A DNA stretch of 64,000 nucleotides from Aldehydirespirator sp963662645 (GCA_963662645.2 OY759762.1:2852001-2916000); one strand, 5' to 3'. Positions 35,683-44,553 are shown, counted from the first letter of the stretch. Notes: generated from the sequence alone by a model not told the origin. Program-made: numbers and translations.

Positions 35683-36318
35683 TCAGGGGCGGGGGCCGAA
35701 CTCGGGGCGTTCGGTTCTGGTGCGTTTCAGCTCCCAGAAGCCGGACACGTTCATCATGGCCACCAGGGCGTCCCACATGGCCAGGGAGTCCTCGGGGGGA
35801 GGCACGCGGGTGATGACCGGGCCGAAGTAGCCCTGCTTGTCGCCGTTTCGGTCCTTCAGGGCGATCATCGGGGTACCCACGTTGTCGCCGCACAGGGCTA
35901 GGCCCTCGTCCATGCGCTTGCGGATCTCGGGATCCCAGGAGTCGTCGTCGAAGGCGGCTGCGTGGGAGGTGTCGTAGCCGACGGCCTCCAGCGCGTCGGC
36001 CACCGCGAACTCCCGCACGCCGTCGTGGTGCAGGCGGCGGCCGTACTCCCAGTACAGCGGCCCCACCGCGTCGTCGCCCTCGGCTTCCCGCACGGACTCC
36101 AGCACCCTCATCAGCCGCAGGCTGAAGTAGGAGTGGGTGTAGTAGTCGGAGTCGGGATCGGGATCGTTCTTGAAGAACAGGCTGATCGGCTGCCAGGTGA
36201 TGTTCAGGTCCTTGGCCGGTTGCACCTCGTCGACGACCCAACGGGCCGTCACCCAGCACCACGGTCAAAGCGGGTCGATCCAGAACTCGATGTCGGTGCT
36301 TGTCGGGGCGGTGCTCAT
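35683..36318 (-). CDS. DsbA-family (Rv2466c-like) protein with in-frame TGA at the active-site cysteine; candidate selenoprotein
   Basis: Read from ATG 36318, which has an AAGGAG site seven bases upstream, the frame is 211 codons. It is interrupted once by TGA at codon 18 (36265-36267) in the context FWIDPL-TGA-PWCW. Mycobacterial Rv2466c, a mycothiol-dependent DsbA-like enzyme of about 207 residues, reads FWFDPLCPWxW there, so TGA replaces the first Cys of CPxC. The rest is intact: NITWQPISLFFKND, then VGTPMIAL with the cis-proline. A stem-loop follows at 36231-36251. Either selenocysteine is inserted, giving a UPWC redox site, or a nonsense mutation broke the gene and only a downstream GTG product lacking the active site is made. 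Confidence 0.7.
36231..36251 (-). promoter_or_regulatory. Candidate bacterial SECIS stem-loop
   Basis: In the transcript the stem GACGGCCC pairs with GGGUCGUC (eight pairs including one G-U, plus a flanking U-G) around the loop GUU. The loop starts 23 bases after the UGA and has G in first place. Bacterial SECIS elements typically sit 16-37 bases after the UGA with a small loop containing G. The feature is predicted by eye. Confidence 0.5.
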
Positions 36319-36388
36319 CGGGGGCTCCTTCGGGCGGCGCTGGCGCGCTCGGTTATGCAGTTCGTTCGCGGGACGGTACGCCCACGCG

Positions 36389-37567
36389 TCAGCGTTTCGC
36401 TCGTTCGGGCAGCCCGAGGCGGGCTGCGCCGTCGGCCCAGTGGGGCCAGCGCTCCCGGCTCTTGGCCGACAGGCGGTGCATCAGCGCGATGGCCCCGGGA
36501 TCGTCGTCGCCGGGGCGGGTCTCGATGGCCCCGTCGCGCACCATGGCGTCGATCACGGCCCGGCCCAGCTCGGTGCGCACGATGGTGAGGGTCCAGTCGG
36601 TCAGGTCGCCGATGCCGCCGGTGGAGATGTCGGCGTGCTCGGCCGCGAAGTCGGGGCACAGGTTGCAGCCCTCCCGCGTCCAGGCGTGGCACTCCTTGAG
36701 GTTGATCTCGTGGTAGCGGCCGTCCTTGGTCCAGATCTGGAAGACGCCCTTGATGTTCATCTTCGAGATCTGTTCTTTGGGCAGCCCGTACTTCACCTCG
36801 AACAGCTCGTCGAACAGCGAGTCGTCGAACGACTTCGAGCACAGCAGGCCGATGTTGAGCTTGATCGGCTTGCTCACCTTGCCGACCTTGCGGTGCCACA
36901 TCACCGGCCCCACCGACGTCTGGCAGCTCATGCCCACCAGCGCCAGGCGGTCCAGGCCCCGCTCACGGGCCTCCTCGAAGGCGATGGGGTTGGCCGAGTA
37001 GGTGTAGCGGCTGCCCGCGCCCCGCAGCACCTCGTCGCGGTTGGCGGCCACCATCGGGAACGCCTTCCAGCCCGGCTCGCCACCGGCCAGCGACTCCACG
37101 CCGCTGGTGAGGGCCCCGTCGATGATGTCGTTCTCCATGCACCAGATCAGGATGGCCGACACCAGACCGCCGTCTTGGCCCACCTCGTACACGAAGTCGT
37201 CGCTGGCCCGGGTCAGCAGGATGTCGGAGTAGATGCCCGACATCTCGTCGGGGTGCCGCTCCCGGCCGAACAGGTGCATGTCGGCCTCGGGCTCCCACAT
37301 GCGGAAGCGCGGGCAGGCCCTCGTGCAGGACGTGCAGCCCTTCACCCCGTGGACGCAGTCGTCGGCGCCGAGCTCCTCCTCTAGGTGGAACGGCTTGTAG
37401 GCGCCCGGCTCGTGGGTGTAGCCGATCACGTGGTGGGGGCAGGCGATCACGCACCCGGCACAGCCCGTGCACAGCCCCGAAGTGATGACCTCGTCGTGAA
37501 GTTCCTTCCACTGGTAGGTCCAGCGGGGTTTCTTGGCCGGCGCGGGGGCGGCGTCGGTGACCGTCAT
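36389..37567 (-). CDS. Coenzyme F420 hydrogenase/dehydrogenase beta-subunit family protein
   Basis: From ATG 37567 the protein has 392 residues. It begins with two 4Fe-4S motifs, GLCTGCAGCVIACPHHVIG and GVKGCTSCTRACPRF, then the FrhB domain with DGGLVSAILIWCMENDIIDGAL and VGMSCQTSV. The C-terminal FrhB_C part has CHAWTREGCNLCPDFAAEHADISTGGIG with further cysteines. Family members pass electrons between F420 or FAD and Fe-S clusters; the partner here is unknown. The start codon lies two bases after the 3' end of tRNA-Arg, so there is no room for a ribosome site. Confidence 0.85.
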   Translation of the reverse strand: MTVTDAAPAPAKKPRWTYQWKELHDEVITSGLCTGCAGCVIACPHHVIGYTHEPGAYKPFHLEEELGADDCVHGVKGCTSCTRACPRFRMWEPEADMHLFGRERHPDEMSGIYSDILLTRASDDFVYEVGQDGGLVSAILIWCMENDIIDGALTSGVESLAGGEPGWKAFPMVAANRDEVLRGAGSRYTYSANPIAFEEARERGLDRLALVGMSCQTSVGPVMWHRKVGKVSKPIKLNIGLLCSKSFDDSLFDELFEVKYGLPKEQISKMNIKGVFQIWTKDGRYHEINLKECHAWTREGCNLCPDFAAEHADISTGGIGDLTDWTLTIVRTELGRAVIDAMVRDGAIETRPGDDDPGAIALMHRLSAKSRERWPHWADGAARLGLPERAKR

Positions 37568-37569
37568 GC

Positions 37570-37640
37570 GCCCCCGGCAGGATTCGAACCTGCGCACACG
37601 GCTCCGGAGGCCGTTGCTCTATCCCCTGAGCTACGGGGGC
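37570..37640 (-). tRNA. tRNA-Arg (anticodon CCG)
   Basis: The cloverleaf is complete in 71 bases on the minus strand. Acceptor GCCCCCG pairs with CGGGGGC, D-arm GCTC with GAGC, anticodon stem ACGGC with GCCGT around CTCCGGA, and T-arm GCAGG-TTCGAAT-CCTGC. The anticodon CCG reads the CGG arginine codon. CCA is not encoded. The next gene starts two bases after its end. Confidence 0.95.
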
Positions 37641-37813
37641 TGGACCGGTCATGCTATCGGCGCTCGGCTCACCGAGGAGATCAGGGGGCCGACGGTGGTG
37701 AGGTCGACACCCGCGAGGTGCGGAACCTCCCGAGGCCTGCCGGGCAGGCCACGGCCGAGCCGTCGGGTTCCAGTTCACCGGGGAGGACAAGGGCCCACCG
37801 GTAGGATCGGCCG

Positions 37814-39424
37814 ATGCCGGATGTACGTGATGGGCTGCGTGAGGGGCTGCGGTCGGCTCTCGACGGAGCCGGCGTCGCTGCCGCGCCCGTCGAGATCGCC
37901 ATCGAGCGGCCCCGGGACCGCTCCCACGGCGAGTGGTCGTCCAATATCGCGCTGGCGGCCGCCAAGGCTGCGGGGCGCCGGCCCCGCGAGCTGGCCGAGG
38001 AGATCGTCGCCCATCTGAGCGCCGAGCCGCCCCCCCATGTGGTGGCGGTGGAGGCGGCCGGGCCCGGTTTCGTGAACTTCCGGCTGGCCCCGAGCTGGCT
38101 GCACGAGGTGCTCACCGAAGTGATCGATGCGGGAGTCGACGGCTACGCCCGCAGCGAGCAGGGTGCCGGCCGCCCGGTGAGTGTGGAGTTCGTGTCGGCC
38201 AACCCGACCGGGCCGCTGCACGCCGGCCACGGCCGCTGGGCCGCCTACGGCGACTCGCTGTGCCGCCTGCTGGAGCGCGCCGGCTACCGGGTGTGCCGGG
38301 AGTTCTACGTCAACGACCGGGGCCGCCAGATCGACCTGTTCACTGACTCGCTGGAGGCTCGCAGCCGCGGTGCTGAGCCCGCCGGGGACGGCTACCACGG
38401 CGAGTACGTGGCCGAATGGGCCGCCGAGATGCCCGAAGGTGCCGACATCCGCCAATGGGGGTTGGAGCGCGCCCGGCAGGACCAGGCCGACACTCTGGCC
38501 GCCATGAACGTGGCCTTCGACCTCTACACCAGCGAGACCGAACTGGTCGCTCGGGGCGCGATGGGTGAGGCCCTGCACGAGTTGGGCAGTCGAGGCATGG
38601 TCTACGAGAGCGACGGCGCGGTGTGGCTGCGGACCGGCGAGTTCGGCGACAGCGCCGACCGGGTGCTGGTCAAGAGCGACTCCGAGCCCACCTACTTCCT
38701 TCCCGACATCGCCTATCACCACGAGAAGTTCTCCCGGGGCGAGCTCGTGATCGACATCCTGGGCGCCGACCACCATGGCTACGTCCCCCGGATGCGGGCT
38801 GCGCTGGCCGCGCTGGGGCACGGATCCGACACCTACGAGGCACTGATAGGCCAGAACGTCACCCTGCGCCGGGACGGCGTCGAGGTCCGCCTGTCCAAGC
38901 GGGCCGGCGACATGGTGCTGGTGTCGGAGCTCCTCGACGAGGTGGGCCCCGATGTGACCAGGCTCGTCTACCTGCTCCAGTCCATCGACACCACCCAGAC
39001 CATCGACATCGACGTGGTGTCGGCTCAGTCCGCCGAGAACCCCGTCTACTACCTGCAGTACGCCCACGCCCGGATCCATTCCCTGGCCCGCCAGGCCGCG
39101 GCCCGCGAGGTGGAGCGAGCGCCTTTGAGCGATGTGGACCTCTCGGAGCTGGTGCACCCGCGCGAGCTGGACGTGCTGAGAGCGCTGGCGTCCCTGCCCG
39201 ACGCCGTGCTGGCGGCGATGCGTGCCCGGGCCCCGCACCAGGTGACGGCCTGGGCCCGCGAGCTGGCCGCGTCTTTCCACCGGTTCTGGCACGACTGTCC
39301 CATCCTGCGCGACGACGTCGGCGAGGACGTCCGCCAGGCGCGGCTGTGGCTGGTGGAGGCGACCCGGATCGGCCTGGCCGTGGCGCTGGACATTCTGGGG
39401 GTCTCGGCCCCCGAGAGGCTGTAG
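37814..39424 (+). CDS. argS: Arginyl-tRNA synthetase
   Basis: The 536-residue class I synthetase has an N-terminal Add-1 domain. The HIGH-like motif is PTGPLHAGHGRWAAYGDSL, the KMSKS-like motif is VRLSKRAGDMV, and the C-terminal DALR domain is YYLQYAHARIHSLARQAA. It charges tRNA-Arg with arginine. It is slightly shorter than the usual 550-580 residues but all motifs are present. lysA starts four bases after its stop. The tRNA-Arg gene nearby is divergent. Confidence 0.95.
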   Translation: MPDVRDGLREGLRSALDGAGVAAAPVEIAIERPRDRSHGEWSSNIALAAAKAAGRRPRELAEEIVAHLSAEPPPHVVAVEAAGPGFVNFRLAPSWLHEVLTEVIDAGVDGYARSEQGAGRPVSVEFVSANPTGPLHAGHGRWAAYGDSLCRLLERAGYRVCREFYVNDRGRQIDLFTDSLEARSRGAEPAGDGYHGEYVAEWAAEMPEGADIRQWGLERARQDQADTLAAMNVAFDLYTSETELVARGAMGEALHELGSRGMVYESDGAVWLRTGEFGDSADRVLVKSDSEPTYFLPDIAYHHEKFSRGELVIDILGADHHGYVPRMRAALAALGHGSDTYEALIGQNVTLRRDGVEVRLSKRAGDMVLVSELLDEVGPDVTRLVYLLQSIDTTQTIDIDVVSAQSAENPVYYLQYAHARIHSLARQAAAREVERAPLSDVDLSELVHPRELDVLRALASLPDAVLAAMRARAPHQVTAWARELAASFHRFWHDCPILRDDVGEDVRQARLWLVEATRIGLAVALDILGVSAPERL

Positions 39425-39428
39425 CACG

Positions 39429-40736
39429 ATGGCCGGCTCGCAGATCTCAGCCCATCCGAACCCGTCGCCGCTGCCCCGACATCTCCTGCCCGACAACCAC
39501 GAGGTGTCACAGGGTCGGCTCATCATCGGGGGATGCGATGTGCTCGAACTGGCCGAGGCCCATGGGACCCCGCTGTTCGTCTACGACGAGGAGCATCTGA
39601 GAAGCCGATGCCGGGAGGCGGTGGCCGCGTTCGGGCCGGGCGTGGCTTACGCAGCCAAGGCGTTCCTGTGTGTCGCCATGGCTCGCCTCGTGCACTCCGA
39701 GGGCCTGTGCCTGGACGTGTCCACCGGAGGCGAGTTGCATGTGGCTCTGGCCGCGGGCGTGCCCGGGGACCGCCTGGTGCTCCACGGCAACAACAAGTCG
39801 GTGGGCGAGCTGCGCCGGGCGGTCGAGGCCGGCGTGGGACGCATCGTGGTGGACAGCTTCGACGAGTTGGACCGCTTGGACGCCCTCCACGCCGAGACCG
39901 GAGCGCGGCCCCGAGTCCTGCTGCGCCTCACCCCCGGTATCGAGGCCCATACCCACACCTACCTGGTCACCGGGGCCGACGACTCCAAGTTCGGCTTCAC
40001 CGTGTCCACGGGCGCGGCCGCGGCTGCGATGAAGAGGGCCCGGGCCTCGGGCTCCGTCAAGGTCGCCGGGGTTCACTCCCACATCGGCAGCCAGGTGTTC
40101 GAGGCGTCGTCGTTCGCCAAGGCCGTGGCGGTCATCGCCGAGGCAGCCGAGCCGTTCGGCGTGGATGAGATATCCATCGGCGGGGGGCTCGGGGTGCCGT
40201 ACGTGGCCGGCGAGTGCGCGCCGGCCATCGCCGAGTGGGGCAAGACGGTGCACGAGGCGCGCCGGGCAGCGGGTGTGACCGCCAGGGTCACAGCTGAGCC
40301 GGGTCGCGCCATCGCGGCGGCCGCCGCGGTCACCCTCTACACGGTGGGGACGATCAAGGCGATCGAGGGGGTCCGGACCTACGTGGCCGTCGACGGAGGG
40401 ATGAGCGACAACCCCCGGCCGGTTCTCTACGGAAGCGGGTACGAGGCATTCCTGCCCAGGGCCGTCGACGCGCCGCGGGACCGGGTCGTGACCGTGGTGG
40501 GCAAGCACTGCGAGTCCGGCGACACACTGGTGCGCGACGCCACAGTCCCGTCCGACATCGCGGTGGGAGACATCCTGGCCACCCCCGTCACCGGCGCATA
40601 CGGCCACTCGATGGGCTCGAACTACAACAAGGTCCTGCGGCCCGCGGTGGTGTTCGTCGGTGACGGTGAGGCCCGGCTGGTGGTCCGGCGAGAGACCTAC
40701 GACGATCTGCTGGCCTGCGAGCTGCCCGACGCCTGA
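39429..40736 (+). CDS. lysA: Diaminopimelate decarboxylase
   Basis: The 435-residue PLP enzyme has GVAYAAKAFLC with the PLP lysine, SKFGF, GGGLGVPYV for phosphate binding, and VGKHCESGDTL near the C-terminus where the substrate-binding Cys/Glu lie. It makes lysine from meso-diaminopimelate. The N-terminal PRHLLPDNHEVSQG stretch is typical. In this genome type lysA, hom and thrC follow argS, grouping the aspartate-family genes. Confidence 0.95.
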   Translation: MAGSQISAHPNPSPLPRHLLPDNHEVSQGRLIIGGCDVLELAEAHGTPLFVYDEEHLRSRCREAVAAFGPGVAYAAKAFLCVAMARLVHSEGLCLDVSTGGELHVALAAGVPGDRLVLHGNNKSVGELRRAVEAGVGRIVVDSFDELDRLDALHAETGARPRVLLRLTPGIEAHTHTYLVTGADDSKFGFTVSTGAAAAAMKRARASGSVKVAGVHSHIGSQVFEASSFAKAVAVIAEAAEPFGVDEISIGGGLGVPYVAGECAPAIAEWGKTVHEARRAAGVTARVTAEPGRAIAAAAAVTLYTVGTIKAIEGVRTYVAVDGGMSDNPRPVLYGSGYEAFLPRAVDAPRDRVVTVVGKHCESGDTLVRDATVPSDIAVGDILATPVTGAYGHSMGSNYNKVLRPAVVFVGDGEARLVVRRETYDDLLACELPDA

Positions 40737-40837
40737 CCCCGGAACGATCAGGCGCGGCTGGCGCTGTCCGGGCTTTGCCGCGGCTGTGGTGTGACTTGGG
40801 GCTGCCGAGGTGCCGTCGGGGCTTCTGAAATGATCTC

Positions 40838-41656
40838 CTAATGGGAGCCGGCGCGTCTGCTCGCGGGGCTGGGCCTCCACGATGCCGCGAGTCGCAGCCA
40901 CCATCTTGTTGGGGGCTCGTGCGTTTCGGGCGCTGATCGAGCCGCCTCGGGCCGCGGCGGGGAGCGCACGGGCATGAACTCGACGGTCGGTGTGGGATCG
41001 ACGCGCCGGGCGTTCACTGCCGGTGCGGGCAGCGAGCCGGTGCCGCCCCGCTCGAACATCTCGGCCGTTGCCTGGGCGCTCAGGGCCGAGCCGCCAGCGC
41101 CCAGCATCATGGCTATCTCTGCGCTGAGGGGGGCCGAGCATCCCAGGCGCCGCAGGTCGGCCGCACGCCACCGCACCCGCGGATCCAAAAGCGCGCCGGT
41201 GGACAACTCGACCAGCGCCAGCGCCAGTGCCGTGATGTCGGCCGCGGGCCGGGCCGGGGTTCCCGGAGGAAGCCGTGGCGGACTCGATCGACTGAGCGGC
41301 TGACCGTCGGCCGCCACGGCCGCGTCGAAGTCGGCCAGCCAGAGCTTGCCCTCGTGGCTCAGCAAGAGGTTCGCCGGCTTGATGTCACCGTGCACCAGAC
41401 CGGCCTCGTGCACCCGGGCCAGAGCGCCGGCGGCCGCCGCGCCCACGGCCCGGACTGCGCCGACGGGAAGGGGTCCCCGCTCGTGCAGCACGTCGGCCAG
41501 TGAGCACGCCGCCTTCGCGAGCATCAGTTCGCCGCCACATCCCCGCCCGTGCATGGCCACGACCCCGGGGCCTTGCAGGTCGTGCAGGTGCCGAGCCTCC
41601 CGAGCCGAACTCTCCTCGGTGCCAACCTTCGAGAACAGATTGACATTATTGTGCAT
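40838..41656 (-). CDS. Protein kinase-like protein with truncated N-lobe
   Basis: The 272-residue protein has the catalytic-loop motif GLVHGDIKPANLLL (HxDxKxxN) and LADFDAA in place of DFG, then a Pro-rich activation segment and a kinase C-lobe (DITALALALVELSTGALL). The glycine-rich loop is missing: the sequence begins near the beta3 strand (VNLFSKVGTEESSAREARHL), and an in-frame stop about 13 codons upstream prevents extension. It is therefore either a minimal kinase or a pseudokinase. The C-terminal 60 residues are Pro/Arg-rich. The AT-rich promoter region (TATAAATAG) is shared with hom. Confidence 0.65.
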   Translation of the reverse strand: MHNNVNLFSKVGTEESSAREARHLHDLQGPGVVAMHGRGCGGELMLAKAACSLADVLHERGPLPVGAVRAVGAAAAGALARVHEAGLVHGDIKPANLLLSHEGKLWLADFDAAVAADGQPLSRSSPPRLPPGTPARPAADITALALALVELSTGALLDPRVRWRAADLRRLGCSAPLSAEIAMMLGAGGSALSAQATAEMFERGGTGSLPAPAVNARRVDPTPTVEFMPVRSPPRPEAARSAPETHEPPTRWWLRLAASWRPSPASRRAGSH

Positions 41657-41667
41657 GGGTAAAGGGT

Positions 41668-41681
41668 ATCTATAAATAGAT
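41668..41681. promoter_or_regulatory. AT-rich dyad in the kinase-hom intergenic region
   Basis: ATCTAT-AA-ATAGAT is a perfect 6-bp dyad in an AT-rich patch between the divergent kinase-like gene and hom. It may be an operator or promoter element; no direct evidence beyond composition and symmetry. Confidence 0.35.
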
Positions 41682-41811
41682 TTTCTGTAGGTTCACAAGG
41701 AGGGTTGTCGGTGTATCACGACGTTGGTACAGCGCCACGGCGAGGCGGGCGTGGCGAACGAGGCCGGGCCGGCTGATCGAGGCCGGGTCGACGGGCCGGT
41801 AGCTTGGGGGA

Positions 41812-43122
41812 GTGAATCGCCTCCGGATCGGGCTCCTCGGCTGCGGCAATGTCGGTGCCGCGCTCGTCACCCTGCTCGACGAGCAGCGCGACGCGGTGGC
41901 GGCCCGTACCGGAATAGAGCTGCAGATCGCTCGTATTGCGGTGCGCTCCACCGCCAAGGACCGGGGTCTGAGCATCGATCCGTCGGTGTTCTGCACCGAC
42001 GCGGCCGGCATCGTCTCCGATCCCGAGATCGATATCGTCGTGGAGGTCATCGGTGGTATCGAGCCGGCCCGCAGCCTGCTGCGCTCCGCCATCGCTGCCG
42101 GCAAGCCGGTGGTTACCGGCAACAAGGAACTATTGGCCAACCACGGTGCCGAACTGTTCGGTGCGGCCGACGACGCTGGCGTCGATCTGCTCTTCGAGGC
42201 GGCCGTCGCGGGAGCGATCCCGCTCATCCGGCCCCTGCGGGAGTCGCTGGCCGCTGAGCCGGTACAGCGAATCATGGGGATCGTCAACGGCACCACCAAC
42301 TACATCCTCACCCAGATGGCCGAGCGCGGCGCGGGCTACGCCGAGGCGTTGAGCGAGGCCCAGAGCCTGGGCTACGCCGAGCGCGACCCCACCGCCGACG
42401 TCGAGGGGTTCGACGCCGGGGCCAAGGCGGCCATCATCGCCACCGTCGCCTTCGGCGCGGTGGTGGTGGCCGGTGACGTCTACCACGAGGGGATCTCCCG
42501 GATCACCCTTCACGACATCGAGATGGCCCGGCGTCTGGGATATGCCGTCAAGGCGATCGCGGTGGCCGAGCGGACCGGATGGGGTAACGGCGAGCCGCCT
42601 GAGGTGGCCGTGCGGGTCCATCCGGCCATGGTGCCGGTGCACCATCCCCTGGCCAGCGTGCGCGACAGCTTCAATGCCGTGTTCATCCAGGGCGGCGCGG
42701 TGGGCGAGCTCATGTTCTACGGCCGGGGCGCGGGCGGCCGCCCCACCGCCGGAGCCGTCCTCGGGGATCTCGTCGACGCGGCCGTCAACCTCTCGTCCGG
42801 CGGCCCGGGTCGCATCGGTCGGCTGGTCCGGGCGAGCATCCGCTCGATCGACGAACTGCGGTCCGAGTACTACCTGGGCCTCGAGGTAGCCGACCGGCCC
42901 GGCGTGCTGGCCTCGGTGGCTGCGGTCTTCGGTCGCCACGGCGTGTCGATCCGGTCCATGGAGCAGCACGGACTCGGCGACGACGCCCGGCTCGTGTTCA
43001 TCACCCACGAGTGCCGGGAGCGCGATCTGCAGGCGACGATGCGCGACCTCCGCGGCCTGGAGGCGGTCCACGAGCTCGGCAACGTCATCCGCGTCATCGG
43101 CGACGAGAGCCCCCGTCAGTGA
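41812..43122 (+). CDS. hom: Homoserine dehydrogenase
   Basis: The 436-residue enzyme begins RIGLLGCGNVGAALV (NAD(P)-binding), has GNKELLANHG and GIVNGTTNYILTQM, and ends in a C-terminal ACT domain (LGLEVADRPGVLASVAAVF), giving feedback control by threonine. It reduces aspartate semialdehyde to homoserine. GTG 41812 is the family start. Its TGA forms a GTGA that opens an 11-codon mini-ORF before thrC. Confidence 0.95.
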   Translation: MNRLRIGLLGCGNVGAALVTLLDEQRDAVAARTGIELQIARIAVRSTAKDRGLSIDPSVFCTDAAGIVSDPEIDIVVEVIGGIEPARSLLRSAIAAGKPVVTGNKELLANHGAELFGAADDAGVDLLFEAAVAGAIPLIRPLRESLAAEPVQRIMGIVNGTTNYILTQMAERGAGYAEALSEAQSLGYAERDPTADVEGFDAGAKAAIIATVAFGAVVVAGDVYHEGISRITLHDIEMARRLGYAVKAIAVAERTGWGNGEPPEVAVRVHPAMVPVHHPLASVRDSFNAVFIQGGAVGELMFYGRGAGGRPTAGAVLGDLVDAAVNLSSGGPGRIGRLVRASIRSIDELRSEYYLGLEVADRPGVLASVAAVFGRHGVSIRSMEQHGLGDDARLVFITHECRERDLQATMRDLRGLEAVHELGNVIRVIGDESPRQ

Positions 43123-43154
43123 CGGGCGCTTCGAGTGGCATGCGTCGTGAGTGA
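43119..43154 (+). CDS. Eleven-codon mini-ORF between hom and thrC
   Basis: GTG 43119 overlaps the hom stop, and TGA 43152-43154 is one base before the thrC ATG. The start surroundings look duplicated (ATGCGTCGTGAG at 43140, ATGCGTTACGTGAG at 43156). No peptide role is claimed. Confidence 0.3.
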   Translation: MTGASSGMRRE

Positions 43155-43155
43155 C

Positions 43156-44553
43156 ATGCGTTACGTGAGCACGCGATCCGGGTTGGGCGACCGCGCCCGC
43201 CTCGCCTTCGATGACGTGTTGCTGGGTGGTCTCGCCGGCGACGGGGGCCTCTACGTCCCCGAGCACGTTCCCAAGCTGCCAGAAGACGCGGGGCTGGGAG
43301 CGGGAGAGCTCAGCTACCCCGAGCTGGCTGCCCGCATCATGGCACCCTACGTTGGCGGCGCCGTCGATGACGATGACCTTGCGGAGCTGGTGGCCGACGC
43401 CTACGCCACCTTCGACCATCCCGACGTATGCCCGCTGGTCGGCCTGGACGAGGACCACTGGCTGCTCGAGCTTTTCCATGGGCCCACATTCGCCTTCAAG
43501 GACATCGCTCTGCAGGTGGTGGCCCGGTTGTTCGACCACGAACTGGAGCGGCGCGGCGACCGGGCCATGATCGTCGCGGCCACGTCGGGCGACACCGGCT
43601 CCGCGGCCATGGAGGCGGTGGGCGGACGCGACCGCCTCGACATCGTCGTGCTGCACCCCGCCGGTCGCACCAGCGAGATCCAGCGGCGCCAGATGACCAC
43701 GCTGGACGCCCCCAACGTCCACGCAGTGGCCGTGGACGGAACCTTCGACGACTGCCAGGACCTGGTCAAGGCAATGTTCTCCGACGAGCCGTTCCGCACG
43801 GAGTCGAAGCTGGCCGCGGTCAACTCGATCAACTGGGCCCGGGTGGCGGCCCAGATCGTCTACTACGTCTGGGCTGCCCAGCGTTTGGCCGACGAGCGAC
43901 CGGTCACGTTCTGCGTCCCCACCGGCAACTTCGGCAACGTGCTGGCCGGGCACTACGCCCGCCGCATGGGTCTGCCGATCGGGCGCCTCCTGATCGCCTC
44001 CAACACCAACGACATACTCAGCCGGCTCATCGAGACGGGCGAGTTGGTCGCCCACGAGGTGACGCCCACCCTCTCGCCCAGCATGGACATCCAGATCTCG
44101 TCCAATCTGGAGCGCCTGCTGTTCGAACTCTTCGACGGCGACGGCGCGGCCACCGCAGCCCTGATAGGCCAGTTCCGGGCGCAGGGCCGGGCGGCGCTGA
44201 GTCCGCAGCAGCACCGGCGCACAAGGGCCGAGTTCGCCGGCGACCGGCTGGACGATCCCGAGACCCTCGCCGTGATGGGCCGCGTCCACGCCGAGTCGCA
44301 GATGTTCATCGACCCCCACACCGCGGTCGGCGTGGGCGTGGCCGAGCGCTGCCGGCGGCCGGGCGAGCTGGTGGTGTCTCTGGCCACGGCGCACCCGGCC
44401 AAGTTCCCGGAGGCGGTGGCCCGCGCCGCCGGACGCGCGCCCGAGCCGCCTCCGGATCTGGCGGCATTGGCCGGCCGGCCTGAGCGCTGCACCTCGCTGC
44501 CCAACTGTGTGGAGGCAGTCAAGGACTTCGTCCGGTCGGTGCGTCGAGCCTGA
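43156..44553 (+). CDS. thrC: Threonine synthase
   Basis: From ATG 43156 the enzyme has 465 residues. MRYVSTRSGLGDRARLAFDDVLLGGLAGDGGLYVP is the E. coli/yeast-type ThrC N-terminus. The PLP lysine is in GPTFAFKDIALQ, followed by VAATSGDTGSAA. It converts O-phosphohomoserine to threonine. No thrB follows; rho is next after about 275 bases, so homoserine kinase must be encoded elsewhere. Confidence 0.94.
   Translation: MRYVSTRSGLGDRARLAFDDVLLGGLAGDGGLYVPEHVPKLPEDAGLGAGELSYPELAARIMAPYVGGAVDDDDLAELVADAYATFDHPDVCPLVGLDEDHWLLELFHGPTFAFKDIALQVVARLFDHELERRGDRAMIVAATSGDTGSAAMEAVGGRDRLDIVVLHPAGRTSEIQRRQMTTLDAPNVHAVAVDGTFDDCQDLVKAMFSDEPFRTESKLAAVNSINWARVAAQIVYYVWAAQRLADERPVTFCVPTGNFGNVLAGHYARRMGLPIGRLLIASNTNDILSRLIETGELVAHEVTPTLSPSMDIQISSNLERLLFELFDGDGAATAALIGQFRAQGRAALSPQQHRRTRAEFAGDRLDDPETLAVMGRVHAESQMFIDPHTAVGVGVAERCRRPGELVVSLATAHPAKFPEAVARAAGRAPEPPPDLAALAGRPERCTSLPNCVEAVKDFVRSVRRA

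Noticed and set aside
35477..35830. Plus-strand frame of about 117 codons beside the DsbA-like gene
   Set aside because: It overlaps the antisense of the conserved gene and has no domain or ribosome site.
36250..36252. GTG as the true start of the DsbA-like gene
   Set aside because: It has no good ribosome site and would remove the active site, whereas ATG 36318 has AAGGAG and encodes the conserved N-terminus; kept only as the pseudogene alternative.
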